DNA of 64,000 nucleotides from Tessaracoccus antarcticus (GTDB taxonomy: Bacteria; Actinomycetota; Actinomycetes; Propionibacteriales; Propionibacteriaceae). The notes under the pieces were generated by a model that was not told the DNA's origin, made no database searches, and was given only the letters and a program-made list of their open reading frames with translations. Shown here piece by piece: positions 1-8,075 of the stretch (its first letter is position 1; the number at the start of each line of letters is the position of its first letter). The translations under genes and the position numbers were made by a program. The stretch lies in NCBI RefSeq assembly GCF_003688855.1, contig NZ_REFW01000002.1, positions 791,895 through 855,894 on the forward strand. Direction: 5' to 3'.

Positions 1-1212
1 GTGGTGATGCGGACACAACAACACCAGATTCCACAAGGCTGTGGCACCGCCGGCCCACCACGGCTGCAGGTGGTGCGCTTCGCAGGCAGAGTCCGGGGCG
101 CTGCACTGGGGAAAGATGCATCCACCGTCGCGCAGGCTCAGGGCCTTCCGGATGGCCGGGGTCACCAGGCGCTGCGTGCGGCCCACGTCCAGGATCTCCG
201 AGGGGCCGCCGAGGACGACGGGCATGAGGTCAGCGTCGCAGCACAACCTGCGCAGGTCCCCGGCGGTGATCGTGGCCCCCTTGGCCAGGACTCCGGCCCG
301 TTCGGCACGTTCGCGGAGGTCCTGTTCCCGGATGGTGACGACGATCCGGGGTCGGTCCCCAATGCTGGTGGGTGCGTCACGGTGGTCGGAGATGATGTGG
401 GTGAGGGCATCGGCGCGGCGCTGCTCGGGTGTGCGGTTGATGTCCTTGGCTGCCTGGTCCCGCATCACGCGGGGTCCGGGGTCGGTGGCGCGGGTGGACC
501 TGAACCTGTCCCTGGCCGCGCGACGATCCGACTCCACATAGGCCTCCACCAGACTGATCAGGGGTGCCGCCTCCAGATGCGGCAGGGACCCGTGCAACCA
601 CGTCGACCCGTCCCCGTCATCACCCCACCGCAAAGACCGCTTGCTGAACGCCCGTCGGCGTTGCCGCACCAACCGGGCCGCCTCGTCCTCACCCGTGGGC
701 ACCAGCTCGGGGGCGACCTCGGCCAGGACCTGCGGCGCCAACTCCGCCAGACGCCTCGGCGTGTTCCTGGCAGCCCGGTCCAGGAACGCCTGCTCCGCCC
801 GCAACGTCTGCTCAGCCGTCAGCGCCGACGGCAACTGCGCCATCCCCTTGCCGATGGCGGCCGCATGCCGAGACGACACCGTGCCAGCCAGGGCCGCCTC
901 CTTGACCGCCTTGTGCCTGGCCAGGTCGCGGGCCTGGAACACCTGCCGCGCCGCGTCGTGGGAATCCCGACCCTCATCCAACCCGATCAGCGACGTGATC
1001 GGTGTCCCCGTCGCGGCCACCGAACTCTGCGACGCCTCATCAGTGAGCACACACGCCAACGACACCGCACGATCCTCAAAACTCCGGGCCCTCTTCATCA
1101 ACACCAACCGCTCCGGCGCAGACAGCCTGACCCGCTCATCGTGATCGATCGAGGACATCACAGCCTCCAGCGCAGTCAGCGCCTCCGCCGTGGTCCGCCA
1201 CCCCTGCTCCAT
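1..1212 (-). CDS. DUF222/HNH endonuclease-domain protein (13E12-type), partial at window edge
   Basis: The frame is open for 404 codons from ATG 1212 to the left edge of the window, so the C-terminus is missing. An in-frame TAG lies just upstream, which makes 1212 the earliest possible ATG. The long N-terminal part is the helical DUF222 region typical of actinobacterial 13E12-repeat proteins. Near the window edge the HNH nuclease motif begins: a CIFPQC knuckle, then CEAHHLQPWW, then NLVLLCPHHH. Such proteins are common multicopy genes in actinomycete genomes. Their role is not settled, and a link to mobile DNA is often suspected. The + strand is also open across this stretch, but its translation shows no domain, whereas the minus frame gives a textbook HNH motif. 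Confidence 0.9.
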   Translation of the reverse strand, partial: MEQGWRTTAEALTALEAVMSSIDHDERVRLSAPERLVLMKRARSFEDRAVSLACVLTDEASQSSVAATGTPITSLIGLDEGRDSHDAARQVFQARDLARHKAVKEAALAGTVSSRHAAAIGKGMAQLPSALTAEQTLRAEQAFLDRAARNTPRRLAELAPQVLAEVAPELVPTGEDEAARLVRQRRRAFSKRSLRWGDDGDGSTWLHGSLPHLEAAPLISLVEAYVESDRRAARDRFRSTRATDPGPRVMRDQAAKDINRTPEQRRADALTHIISDHRDAPTSIGDRPRIVVTIREQDLRERAERAGVLAKGATITAGDLRRLCCDADLMPVVLGGPSEILDVGRTQRLVTPAIRKALSLRDGGCIFPQCSAPDSACEAHHLQPWWAGGATALWNLVLLCPHHH

Positions 1213-1354
1213 AGAAAAACTCTACGGACCACCACTGACATTTTTTGAACAGGTGATCTATTCATCCTGAAATATTCTTCGATGCCATGCCGCCGAGATG
1301 AGTGATGGCTCAGCTCTCCAGCCGGTTACCTTTCTCGCTGCTCATCCAGCCCGC

Positions 1355-1585
1355 TCAACAAGGTGAAACGTGTGCTGGAGACGCGCTCGATTCCTGAGCG
1401 CGGGTGGCTTCGTCGGTCAGGACACCCACCAGGGAGGCGATCCTGTTCTGCAGTTCGTCGATCCACCCCACCAGCACCACGAGCTCGGGACCGCTCAGGC
1501 TGAGGCGCTGCTCGTCATTGATGGATGCGAGCGCGTCTTCCATCACATCGAGTGCTTCTGATGTCGTGAGTCCGAACGTTTCCAT
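1355..1585 (-). pseudogene. N-terminal remnant of a second DUF222-family protein (76 aa)
   Basis: ATG 1585 opens a 76-residue frame whose first ~60 residues resemble the N-terminus of the neighbouring DUF222/HNH protein. Both begin with Met-Glu, share a T-x-EAL pattern, a DE(Q/R)-x-xLS-x-PE stretch, and end the match at VLTDEAT/VLTDEAS. The frame then ends in a short unrelated tail. Full-length DUF222/HNH proteins are about 400 residues or longer, so this is probably a decayed or recombined duplicate. It could also be a genuine short standalone DUF222 N-terminal protein. It lies directly upstream of the full gene on the same strand. Confidence 0.6.
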
Positions 1586-1661
1586 GCATCGACAGTATTG
1601 AGCAGCACTGACACTGCGATTGCGTCGGGAGGGGGTTGCAGTACTGGCGGTGACTCTTCGA

Positions 1662-3359
1662 TCAAGACCTGGCGTGCATCGGAACCCGGCCGTCGTGCTC
1701 CGGTGCGGCGCCACTGGCTGCCCGGCGGGGCGAAACAGAGCCGCCCTCAACCGAGGCCAGGGCCCCGTCGAACAGAGGCTCGGCGACGCCGTCCATGACA
1801 GGGGCGGCGTCCGCGACACCGGATCCGGACATCCTCCCTGCCGTGGGGTGTGCAGAGAGAGGTCGCTCCTCGATGAACAGGGCGAGCGCCAGACCGGCGA
1901 GCGCAACAGGGACGGCGTAGAGGAACAGTGGAGGCATTGCTGTGGAGAAGGCGCCGGCGATCGTGCGTTGCACCGCTTCGGGGAGCCCCGCCAGAATTTC
2001 TGGGGTGAGCGAACTGATGTTTCCGCCCTGCGCGCCACCGATGGGGGTGCCGGACATCTCGGAGGTCAGCCGACTGATGAAGACGGACCCGAAGACGGCA
2101 ATACCCACAGAGGCCCCGATCTGTCGGACGTAGTTCTGTGCAGACGTTGCCGTGCCCATGACTTCACCCGGCACAGAGTTCTGCACGATCAGCGTCAGGT
2201 TCTGCATCGCTGCGCCGACGCCCAGCCCCAGCACGACGAGGCTGGAAGCGAGGTACCAATACGGGGTGTTCTGGTCGATGCGGGACAGCATGATGAGCCC
2301 GACAGCCACGAGGGCAGTGCCGATGATGGGATAGATCTTGTACCGTCCCGTGGCGGAGATCAGTCGCCCGGAGATGATGGCGGCGAACAGGAGCCCGACG
2401 GTCATGGGGATCAGCATCAGGCCGGATTGTGTGGCGGTGACGCCGTTGACCATCTGCAGGAAGGTCGGCATGTATGCCACGGCCACGAACAGGGAGATAC
2501 CGATCGTGAGGCCCACGGCGGAGGGCAGAACGAAGTTGCGGTCCCGGAACAGGGAAAGGGGGATCACCGGATCCGAAGCCCGTGTATCAACGAATATGAA
2601 CAGCGCCATCCCCAGTACGGCCCCGATGATGAGGCCCACGATTACGGGATCGCCCCACTCGTAGGTGGTGCCTCCCCAGCTGGTGGTCAGCACGATGGCG
2701 GTGGAGGTGGCACCGAGCAGCACCATCCCGAGGAGGTCGATGGGCTTGCGTTGACCCGTGGGGCGGTTGGCGTGCAGAGCGAAGATGACGGTGGCCAGAG
2801 CGACGAGCCCCAGTGGCATGTTCACGTAGAACACCCACCGCCACGTCAGGTAGTCGGTGAGGAAACCGCCGATGAGCGGCCCGCCAACGGATGAGAGGCC
2901 GAAAACCGCGCCGATGAGTCCCATGTATTTGCCGCGCTCACGAGGAGAGACGATGTCTCCGAGGATTGCCTGGGCACCAATCATGAGTCCACCGCCGCCG
3001 AGGCCCTGCAGTGCGCGGAAGGCGATCAGCTGGGTCATGTCCTGGGCGATGCCTGACAGGATCGAGCCGATCAGGAATACAACGATGGCGAAGATGAACA
3101 CGGGTTTGCGACCGATCACATCACCGGTCTTCCCATAGATGGGAAGACCGATGGTGGCCGCCAACAGGTAGGCCGTCACCACCCAGGACAAGTGCTCAAG
3201 TCCGTTCAGCTCACCGACGATGGTGGGTAGGGCGGTGGCGACGATCGTCTGGTCGAGAGCGGCCAGGAGCATTGCGAGGAGGAGTCCCGTGAAGGTCCAC
3301 CTGAACTGGGAGCGTGTCAGCGGTGCGCTGCGCGAGGTGGCGCTGGCAGTGGTCGTCAT
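1662..3359 (-). CDS. MFS drug-efflux transporter, DHA2 (EmrB/QacA) type, 14 TM
   Basis: 565-residue major facilitator protein, a proton-coupled exporter of drugs or other toxic compounds in the cytoplasmic membrane. The first helix contains LDQTIVATALP, the signature of the DHA2 subfamily. It is followed by the A-loop GKTGDVIGRKP and by the motif C-like GLSSVGGPLIGG, characteristic of antiporters. Length and hydrophobic pattern fit 14 transmembrane segments, with a hydrophilic C-terminal tail of ~60 residues. ATG 3359 is chosen because GGTGAGGA lies at ribosome-binding distance. An upstream in-frame start at 3407 would add 16 basic residues. No regulator is adjacent, and the substrate cannot be read from sequence. 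Confidence 0.93.
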   Translation of the reverse strand: MTTTASATSRSAPLTRSQFRWTFTGLLLAMLLAALDQTIVATALPTIVGELNGLEHLSWVVTAYLLAATIGLPIYGKTGDVIGRKPVFIFAIVVFLIGSILSGIAQDMTQLIAFRALQGLGGGGLMIGAQAILGDIVSPRERGKYMGLIGAVFGLSSVGGPLIGGFLTDYLTWRWVFYVNMPLGLVALATVIFALHANRPTGQRKPIDLLGMVLLGATSTAIVLTTSWGGTTYEWGDPVIVGLIIGAVLGMALFIFVDTRASDPVIPLSLFRDRNFVLPSAVGLTIGISLFVAVAYMPTFLQMVNGVTATQSGLMLIPMTVGLLFAAIISGRLISATGRYKIYPIIGTALVAVGLIMLSRIDQNTPYWYLASSLVVLGLGVGAAMQNLTLIVQNSVPGEVMGTATSAQNYVRQIGASVGIAVFGSVFISRLTSEMSGTPIGGAQGGNISSLTPEILAGLPEAVQRTIAGAFSTAMPPLFLYAVPVALAGLALALFIEERPLSAHPTAGRMSGSGVADAAPVMDGVAEPLFDGALASVEGGSVSPRRAASGAAPEHDGRVPMHARS

Positions 3360-3590
3360 GGGGATGGTCCTCACCGTGCGGGGAGTTCGGCGGGCTCCGG
3401 ATCGCACCTTCGTTCGATGGGTGGTTCAAGCATCAACCAATTTACGTCGCCGAACCTTCCAACCACGAGGCTGTCCGACCACAAAATAAATATTTTTGTG
3501 ACGACGTCACTGTCCCCCACCTTCGCGGGCATCGGTGGCTCGTGGCCCCGGCCATCGCCGTGCATGCTGCGTGGTCCGGATGGGGTCAGC

Positions 3591-4085
3591 TCACAGGGCG
3601 CCGAGGGCGGCGGCCACCGCGATGAGGAGCGCGGGCACGGCAACAAAGGCAGCCACCCTTACAAGCCGGTTGCGCAAGAGTGCCCGTAGCACTGGAGGAC
3701 GCTGAGATCTGGCCACGGTGCCGGCGTCGTTGTCGGCCGACTTCGCCAGCACCCTGACGCGGTCGACAAGCCTGTCCACGGCTTCGATGCCGTAGCCGTT
3801 GTGTCCCTTCGGGACAGTCGTGAAGCGATGCTCCTCGATGTGGGGCAGCACGGGCACCCCGCCACGGGCAGCGAAGGCGAGTCCTGCGAAGAAGCGGTCG
3901 ACGTCTCGCATCTCATAACTGCTGTCCCTGTGGCGCCCGGGAGGTAGATACGTGGCTCTCTCGATCTCCGCAAGAAGTTCCATCACCGCTGGGCTGTGGA
4001 GGGCGGCTTCCGGGTGCTGGCGAGACCGGGAACCGGTCCGGCGACGGTACGGGATTCGAGGCGGGGAATCTGCACCCTCTGTCAT
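3591..4085 (-). CDS. small tail-anchored protein with two DivIVA-like motifs
   Basis: 164-residue protein encoded 10 bp after pdxT on the same strand, so probably cotranscribed with pdxST. Two segments resemble the short DivI1A (DivIVA-type) motif, in which an aromatic/Gly patch is followed by x-VD-x-ffxxL/V: SYEMRDVDRFFAGL and GYGIEAVDRLVDRV. The last ~23 residues are a hydrophobic helix (VRVAAFVAVPALLIAVAAAL), consistent with a C-terminal membrane anchor. DivI1A motifs in actinomycetes are linked to polar or septal proteins, and a role here is inference only. Start ATG 4085 avoids overlap with pdxT; ATG 4118 is possible but would overlap. Confidence 0.7.
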   Translation of the reverse strand: MTEGADSPPRIPYRRRTGSRSRQHPEAALHSPAVMELLAEIERATYLPPGRHRDSSYEMRDVDRFFAGLAFAARGGVPVLPHIEEHRFTTVPKGHNGYGIEAVDRLVDRVRVLAKSADNDAGTVARSQRPPVLRALLRNRLVRVAAFVAVPALLIAVAAALGAL

Positions 4086-4095
4086 GGCAGCCAGC

Positions 4096-4746
4096 CTACC
4101 GAGCCCGCACTTCACCACCGGGAGCGCAGCCAGCAGCCGACCTCACCATGTTCACGAAGTACTCGTGGAAGCGGACATCGCCGCCCACCTCCGGGTGGAA
4201 AGCCGTGGCGAGGAGATTTCCCTGCCGGAGCGCCACAACGTGACGGACTGCGCCAACCTTCCGGCTCGTGACGGTGGCCAACACCTGGACGTCCGGGCCG
4301 GCCTGCTCCACCCACGGCGCCCGGATGAAGACTGCCCGGACAGGGTGGGTGGCACCGTCACGCAGCGCGGGCACGTGGAGGTCTTCCTCGAAGGAGTCCA
4401 CCTGTCGCCCGAACGCATTGCGAACAACGGTGACGTCGAGGCCACCGAGCGTCCGCTGGCCCTCGATGCCTCCGACCACCCGGTCGGCGAGCATGATCAT
4501 CCCCGCACAGGAGCCGAACACGGGCATACCCGCCGCGATACGGGCGCGCAGGGGGTCCGCCAGGTCGAACAAGTGCAACAGCTTGTCCATGGTGGTGGAC
4601 TCCCCACCCGGGATGACCAGGCCGTCAACAGTGGCCAACTCGGAGACCCGCCTCACAGCGGCCGTGCGGACCCCCAGCTGTGTGAGCGCACGCACGTGTT
4701 CCCGCACGTCGCCCTGCAGCGCCAGGACACCGACGGTGATGCTCAC
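4096..4746 (-). CDS. pdxT: pyridoxal 5'-phosphate synthase, glutaminase subunit
   Basis: 216-residue class I glutamine amidotransferase that releases ammonia from glutamine and passes it to PdxS for pyridoxal 5'-phosphate synthesis (the DXP-independent vitamin B6 route, cytoplasmic). Visible motifs are [11 protein letters not shown] at the N-terminus, the IPGGEST oxyanion loop, the nucleophile elbow FGSCAGMI with the catalytic Cys, and FHPEV carrying the catalytic His and Glu. The start is GTG 4746, sharing a GTGA overlap with the pdxS stop, which implies translational coupling and equimolar expression of the two subunits. Confidence 0.97.
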   Translation of the reverse strand: MSITVGVLALQGDVREHVRALTQLGVRTAAVRRVSELATVDGLVIPGGESTTMDKLLHLFDLADPLRARIAAGMPVFGSCAGMIMLADRVVGGIEGQRTLGGLDVTVVRNAFGRQVDSFEEDLHVPALRDGATHPVRAVFIRAPWVEQAGPDVQVLATVTSRKVGAVRHVVALRQGNLLATAFHPEVGGDVRFHEYFVNMVRSAAGCAPGGEVRAR

Positions 4747-5645
4747 CAGCCGCGTTCGGAGAGCCGGTGCGGCTGCGCGATCTCCTCGACGTTGATCCCC
4801 ACCATGGCCTCCCCGAGGCCCCGGGAGAACTTCGCTATCTGGTCCGGGTCGTCGAAGAAGGTGGTGGCCTTCACGATGGCGGTGGCACGCTCGGCAGGGT
4901 TGCCTGATTTGAAGATGCCGGAGCCCACGAACACGCCCTCTGCGCCCAGTTGCATCATCATGGCCGCGTCAGCGGGCGTGGCGATGCCGCCTGCCGTGAA
5001 CAGCACGACGGGCAGCTTCCCCAGTTCGGCGACCTCAGCCACGAGGTCGTAGGGGGCCTGCAGTTCCTTGGCGGCCACGAACAGTTCGTCGTGCGACATC
5101 GACTGGAGCCGACGGATCTCGGCGCGGATGGCGCGCATGTGCCCCGTCGCGTTGGAGACGTCGCCCGTGCCGGCTTCACCCTTGGAGCGGATCATGGCGG
5201 CGCCTTCGGTGATCCTTCGCAGGGCCTCGCCCAGGTTCGTGGCACCGCAGACGAAGGGGACGGTGAACGGCCACTTGTCGATGTGGTTCACGTAATCTGC
5301 CGGGGTCAACACCTCGGACTCGTCGATGTAGTCCACACCCAGGCTCTGCAGGACTTGAGCCTCAACGAAGTGACCGATCCGTGCCTTGGCCATCACGGGA
5401 ATGGACACTGCCGCGATGATGCTGTCAATCATGTCCGGATCGCTCATCCGGGAGACGCCGCCCTGGGCGCGGATGTCGGCGGGCACCCGTTCCAACGCCA
5501 TGACAGCGACTGCGCCTGCATCCTCGGCGATCCGCGCCTGCTCAGCGGTGACCACGTCCATGATCACACCGCCCTTGAGCATCTCTGCCATGCCGCGCTT
5601 CACGCGGGCGGTTCCGGTGGTGGAGTGGTTCTGGTCAGTGGGCAC
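4743..5645 (-). CDS. pdxS: pyridoxal 5'-phosphate synthase, synthase subunit
   Basis: TIM-barrel PdxS, which builds pyridoxal 5'-phosphate from ribose 5-phosphate, glyceraldehyde 3-phosphate and PdxT-derived ammonia. It is highly conserved: [17 protein letters not shown] near the start, [16 protein letters not shown], the MARIGH-type loop (here [12 protein letters not shown]), [12 protein letters not shown] with the catalytic Lys region following, and [17 protein letters not shown] 5645 is preferred (300 aa) because PdxS proteins normally begin ~6-10 residues before TGTARVKRG. An upstream TTG at 5708 would add 21 residues with no family counterpart. First gene of pdxS-pdxT and perhaps the DivIVA-motif gene. 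Confidence 0.96.
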   Translation of the reverse strand: MPTDQNHSTTGTARVKRGMAEMLKGGVIMDVVTAEQARIAEDAGAVAVMALERVPADIRAQGGVSRMSDPDMIDSIIAAVSIPVMAKARIGHFVEAQVLQSLGVDYIDESEVLTPADYVNHIDKWPFTVPFVCGATNLGEALRRITEGAAMIRSKGEAGTGDVSNATGHMRAIRAEIRRLQSMSHDELFVAAKELQAPYDLVAEVAELGKLPVVLFTAGGIATPADAAMMMQLGAEGVFVGSGIFKSGNPAERATAIVKATTFFDDPDQIAKFSRGLGEAMVGINVEEIAQPHRLSERGW

Positions 5646-5906
5646 GGGTGCGCCAGCCTTTGCGTGGAGGAGGATGCTTGACGTCGCGTCGGATTCGACG
5701 GCGCGCAAGAGGACTCTGCAAGTCTACGCACGCCCATCACTGGCCCGGCCGTCGTTACTGGGTGAGAACCTCACCATGTATTCCGCGACGCAGCGTTGAA
5801 AAGGTACTCACGGGCTCAGCGTGCCCGCAGGGGCCAATAACGACGCGGCGGCGCCGCCCCATGTTCTGTGGGGCGAGGCCGTGGTCCGTGCGGCAGTATG
5901 GGGCCC

Positions 5907-6524
5907 ATGACAGCTCGAACCGCGGGGCAGCACAGGATTCGTCCCGCACGGACGCAGGATCCCCATGAGGTGGACCGGCTCTACGACATCTGCCTGCGTA
6001 CCGGAGCCAACGGGGCTGGAGCCGAGGACCTGTTCGTGGATCCCCGCCTCCTGGGCGAGATCTACCTGGGCGCGTACCTGGCGTTCGAACCCGAGCTCGC
6101 ATTCGTCCTCGAGGGCGACGACGGGTCAGTGCTCGGCTACGTTCTGGGTGCACGCGACACCGCCGCATTCGAGCAGTTGCTGGAGGAGCGGTGGTGGCCC
6201 GCACTCAAGAAGTCGTACCCGCTTTCCAGTTTCCCGGCAGGCTCGCCCGACGAGGGCCTCGTGCAGATGATCCACGCCCCCTCCCGTACCGATCCCGCCA
6301 CCATCGAGGCTTTCCCCGCTCATCTGCACGTCGACATCCTCGCTGAGGGGAAGGGCGGGGGCAACGGTCGTCGCCTGCTGGACACCCTTTTCACGGCGCT
6401 GCAGGACCGTGGCGTGGAGGGAGTGCACCTGAACGTGTCGCCGGAGAACACCCATGCCATCGGCTTCTACCGGCACATGGGGTTCACGCAGGTGGACGGC
6501 AGCCTGTGGGCCAAGCCGCTCTGA
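5907..6524 (+). CDS. GNAT-family N-acetyltransferase
   Basis: 205-residue acetyltransferase of the Gcn5-related family, divergent from pdxS. The acetyl-CoA binding segment is recognisable as LHVDILAEGKGGGNGRRLLDTL, shown here in part: HVDIL then a G-x-G-x-G/R-type pyrophosphate loop. It is followed by GVHLNVSPENTHAIGFYRHMGF, the usual strand 5/helix 5 ending of GNAT proteins. The acceptor substrate cannot be predicted. ATG 5907 is chosen because the family domain (IRPARTQD) starts ~16 residues later; ATG 5898 is an alternative adding three residues. Confidence 0.9.
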   Translation: MTARTAGQHRIRPARTQDPHEVDRLYDICLRTGANGAGAEDLFVDPRLLGEIYLGAYLAFEPELAFVLEGDDGSVLGYVLGARDTAAFEQLLEERWWPALKKSYPLSSFPAGSPDEGLVQMIHAPSRTDPATIEAFPAHLHVDILAEGKGGGNGRRLLDTLFTALQDRGVEGVHLNVSPENTHAIGFYRHMGFTQVDGSLWAKPL

Positions 6525-6566
6525 TCCCGACCGGTCGCTGAGGTTCACCTTCCCGGATGGTGATGT

Positions 6567-8075
6567 TCAGCCGGGCCAGACCGCGGCACTGGAGAAGACG
6601 CGGTCATACATCTCGATACCGTTGCTGCGCGGCTCCGGTGCGCCGGTGTGCAACCTGTACGAAGCTCGACCGTCGGGCGTGAGCGTCGTACGCAGGAAGA
6701 GGTGCGACTCATCGTGCATCTCCGCGAGGCCCTCCGCGAGTTGGTACATGTGCGTGACATAGATGACCCGCATCCCGCGACGCGTCAGGGCCAGCACGAC
6801 GTTGCGGGCGATCTCGGATCCTTCCTGTTCATACGTTGAGGCAAAGGACTCGTTGAACAGGACAAGAGACCCGGCCACCAGGTCAGGAATTAGGTCACTC
6901 ATGCGGGTCAGCTCCTCGTCGAGCTTCCCGCTGGTGAGGGAGGCATCCTCTTCGCGCTTGAAGTGGGTGAGGAGTTGGGGGGCTGGCGAGACCTTCATCG
7001 TCCTGGCCGGCACCGGCAGGCCCGCCTGGGTCAGGAGGTGGGCGAGCCCGACACTGCGGAGAAACGTGGACTTGCCCCCGCTGTTGGCGCCGGTGATGAG
7101 GATGAGGGATCGCCCGTCGGCGTCGAGGTCATTCGTGACGGGTGCGTCCTGCCCACGCAGGGCCAGCCCGGCGTCGCAGAGGTCGGTGAACGCCAGTACG
7201 GGCGTGGCGCTGTCGGTGGGCTTCGGGAAGCATGTGGGAACGTGTCGGCGTTGGAAGGCGTGCAGCAGGTTCAACGCCCCGACGTAGAACGCGGTTTCAT
7301 GGTGCAACAACAGCAGGTAACGCTGAACGTGTGTGGCTGAACGTTCGAGGGTGTCCGCGAGGTCGTTGAGGCTGAAGTCGCGCATGTGCCGCAAAGCGGT
7401 TGCACCAGCCTCATCACGTGGCTGGATCGTGACAACCCACGGGCTACGTTTCAACGTGCCGAAGAACTCGCGCAGTCGCCCCTGGCGCGCAGGGGGCTGG
7501 TCCACCCGGTAGTCGATGATCCCGTTGACGGGGCTGAGTCGCACAGTGGCCGGTATCCCGGTCCGGAACCGCATCGAGTCCAGGCTCAACGCGACCTGCT
7601 CCAGGTACTCGTCTGACAGGTCCGCACTGGTGGCCGCAAGAAAGGCGCTGACACCAGCGGATCCCACCAGTGCTGTGTTCGAGTCGGCGACCTTGCGCAA
7701 CTCCCTGAGGAAGTCCAGCAACAGGGACAGCAGTTCGACGCTGCTGTGCAGCCGACTCTCGGGGCGATCCGTCAGCCCCCAGATGTGTTTACGCGCCTCA
7801 CGCTCAGCGCCGAGGGAGCGCGTCGTGATGTCGTGCAGGGATCGGAGCAGGGCGGGGTGCTCCATGAAATCCCGCATCACGTCCTGGCGGAAGTGAATGT
7901 CGGATGCGCTGGTGAGGGGGTGGAGCAGAGTGGCCCGCATCACGTCACGGACCACCGGGTCCCCCTCCGCGCAGGCTGAGATGACGGGTTCCAGCCCCAG
8001 GTCGAGGACGAGATCCTCCGCGTGGGGAGCTGGTGATTGTTCGGCTCCCAGAGCGTGGAGCAGGTTGACTCTCAT
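6567..8075 (-). CDS. MutS-related ATPase, second gene of a coupled pair
   Basis: 502-residue protein with a helical lever/core region followed by a C-terminal MutS-type ABC ATPase. Walker A is GANSGGKST at about residue 329. The Walker B region reads LVLFNESFAST, where MutS has DE-x-GRGTS. It is followed by a conserved strand VIYVTHMYQLAE resembling the MutS ATHYHEL motif. The N-terminal mismatch-recognition domain of MutS is absent, so canonical mismatch repair is unlikely. Its ATG overlaps the stop of the upstream MutS-like gene (ATGA), suggesting coupled translation and possibly a heterodimer, since MutS ATPases act as dimers. Confidence 0.88.
   Translation of the reverse strand: MRVNLLHALGAEQSPAPHAEDLVLDLGLEPVISACAEGDPVVRDVMRATLLHPLTSASDIHFRQDVMRDFMEHPALLRSLHDITTRSLGAEREARKHIWGLTDRPESRLHSSVELLSLLLDFLRELRKVADSNTALVGSAGVSAFLAATSADLSDEYLEQVALSLDSMRFRTGIPATVRLSPVNGIIDYRVDQPPARQGRLREFFGTLKRSPWVVTIQPRDEAGATALRHMRDFSLNDLADTLERSATHVQRYLLLLHHETAFYVGALNLLHAFQRRHVPTCFPKPTDSATPVLAFTDLCDAGLALRGQDAPVTNDLDADGRSLILITGANSGGKSTFLRSVGLAHLLTQAGLPVPARTMKVSPAPQLLTHFKREEDASLTSGKLDEELTRMSDLIPDLVAGSLVLFNESFASTYEQEGSEIARNVVLALTRRGMRVIYVTHMYQLAEGLAEMHDESHLFLRTTLTPDGRASYRLHTGAPEPRSNGIEMYDRVFSSAAVWPG

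Noticed and set aside
1..1248. 415-codon + strand open frame
   Set aside because: It is antisense to a DUF222/HNH gene with clear motifs; the + translation has no domain and is Arg/Pro/Gly-rich, as expected for a GC-rich shadow.
1620..2894. 424-codon + strand frame
   Set aside because: Antisense to the MFS transporter; hydrophilic His/Gly/Asp-rich shadow with no domain.
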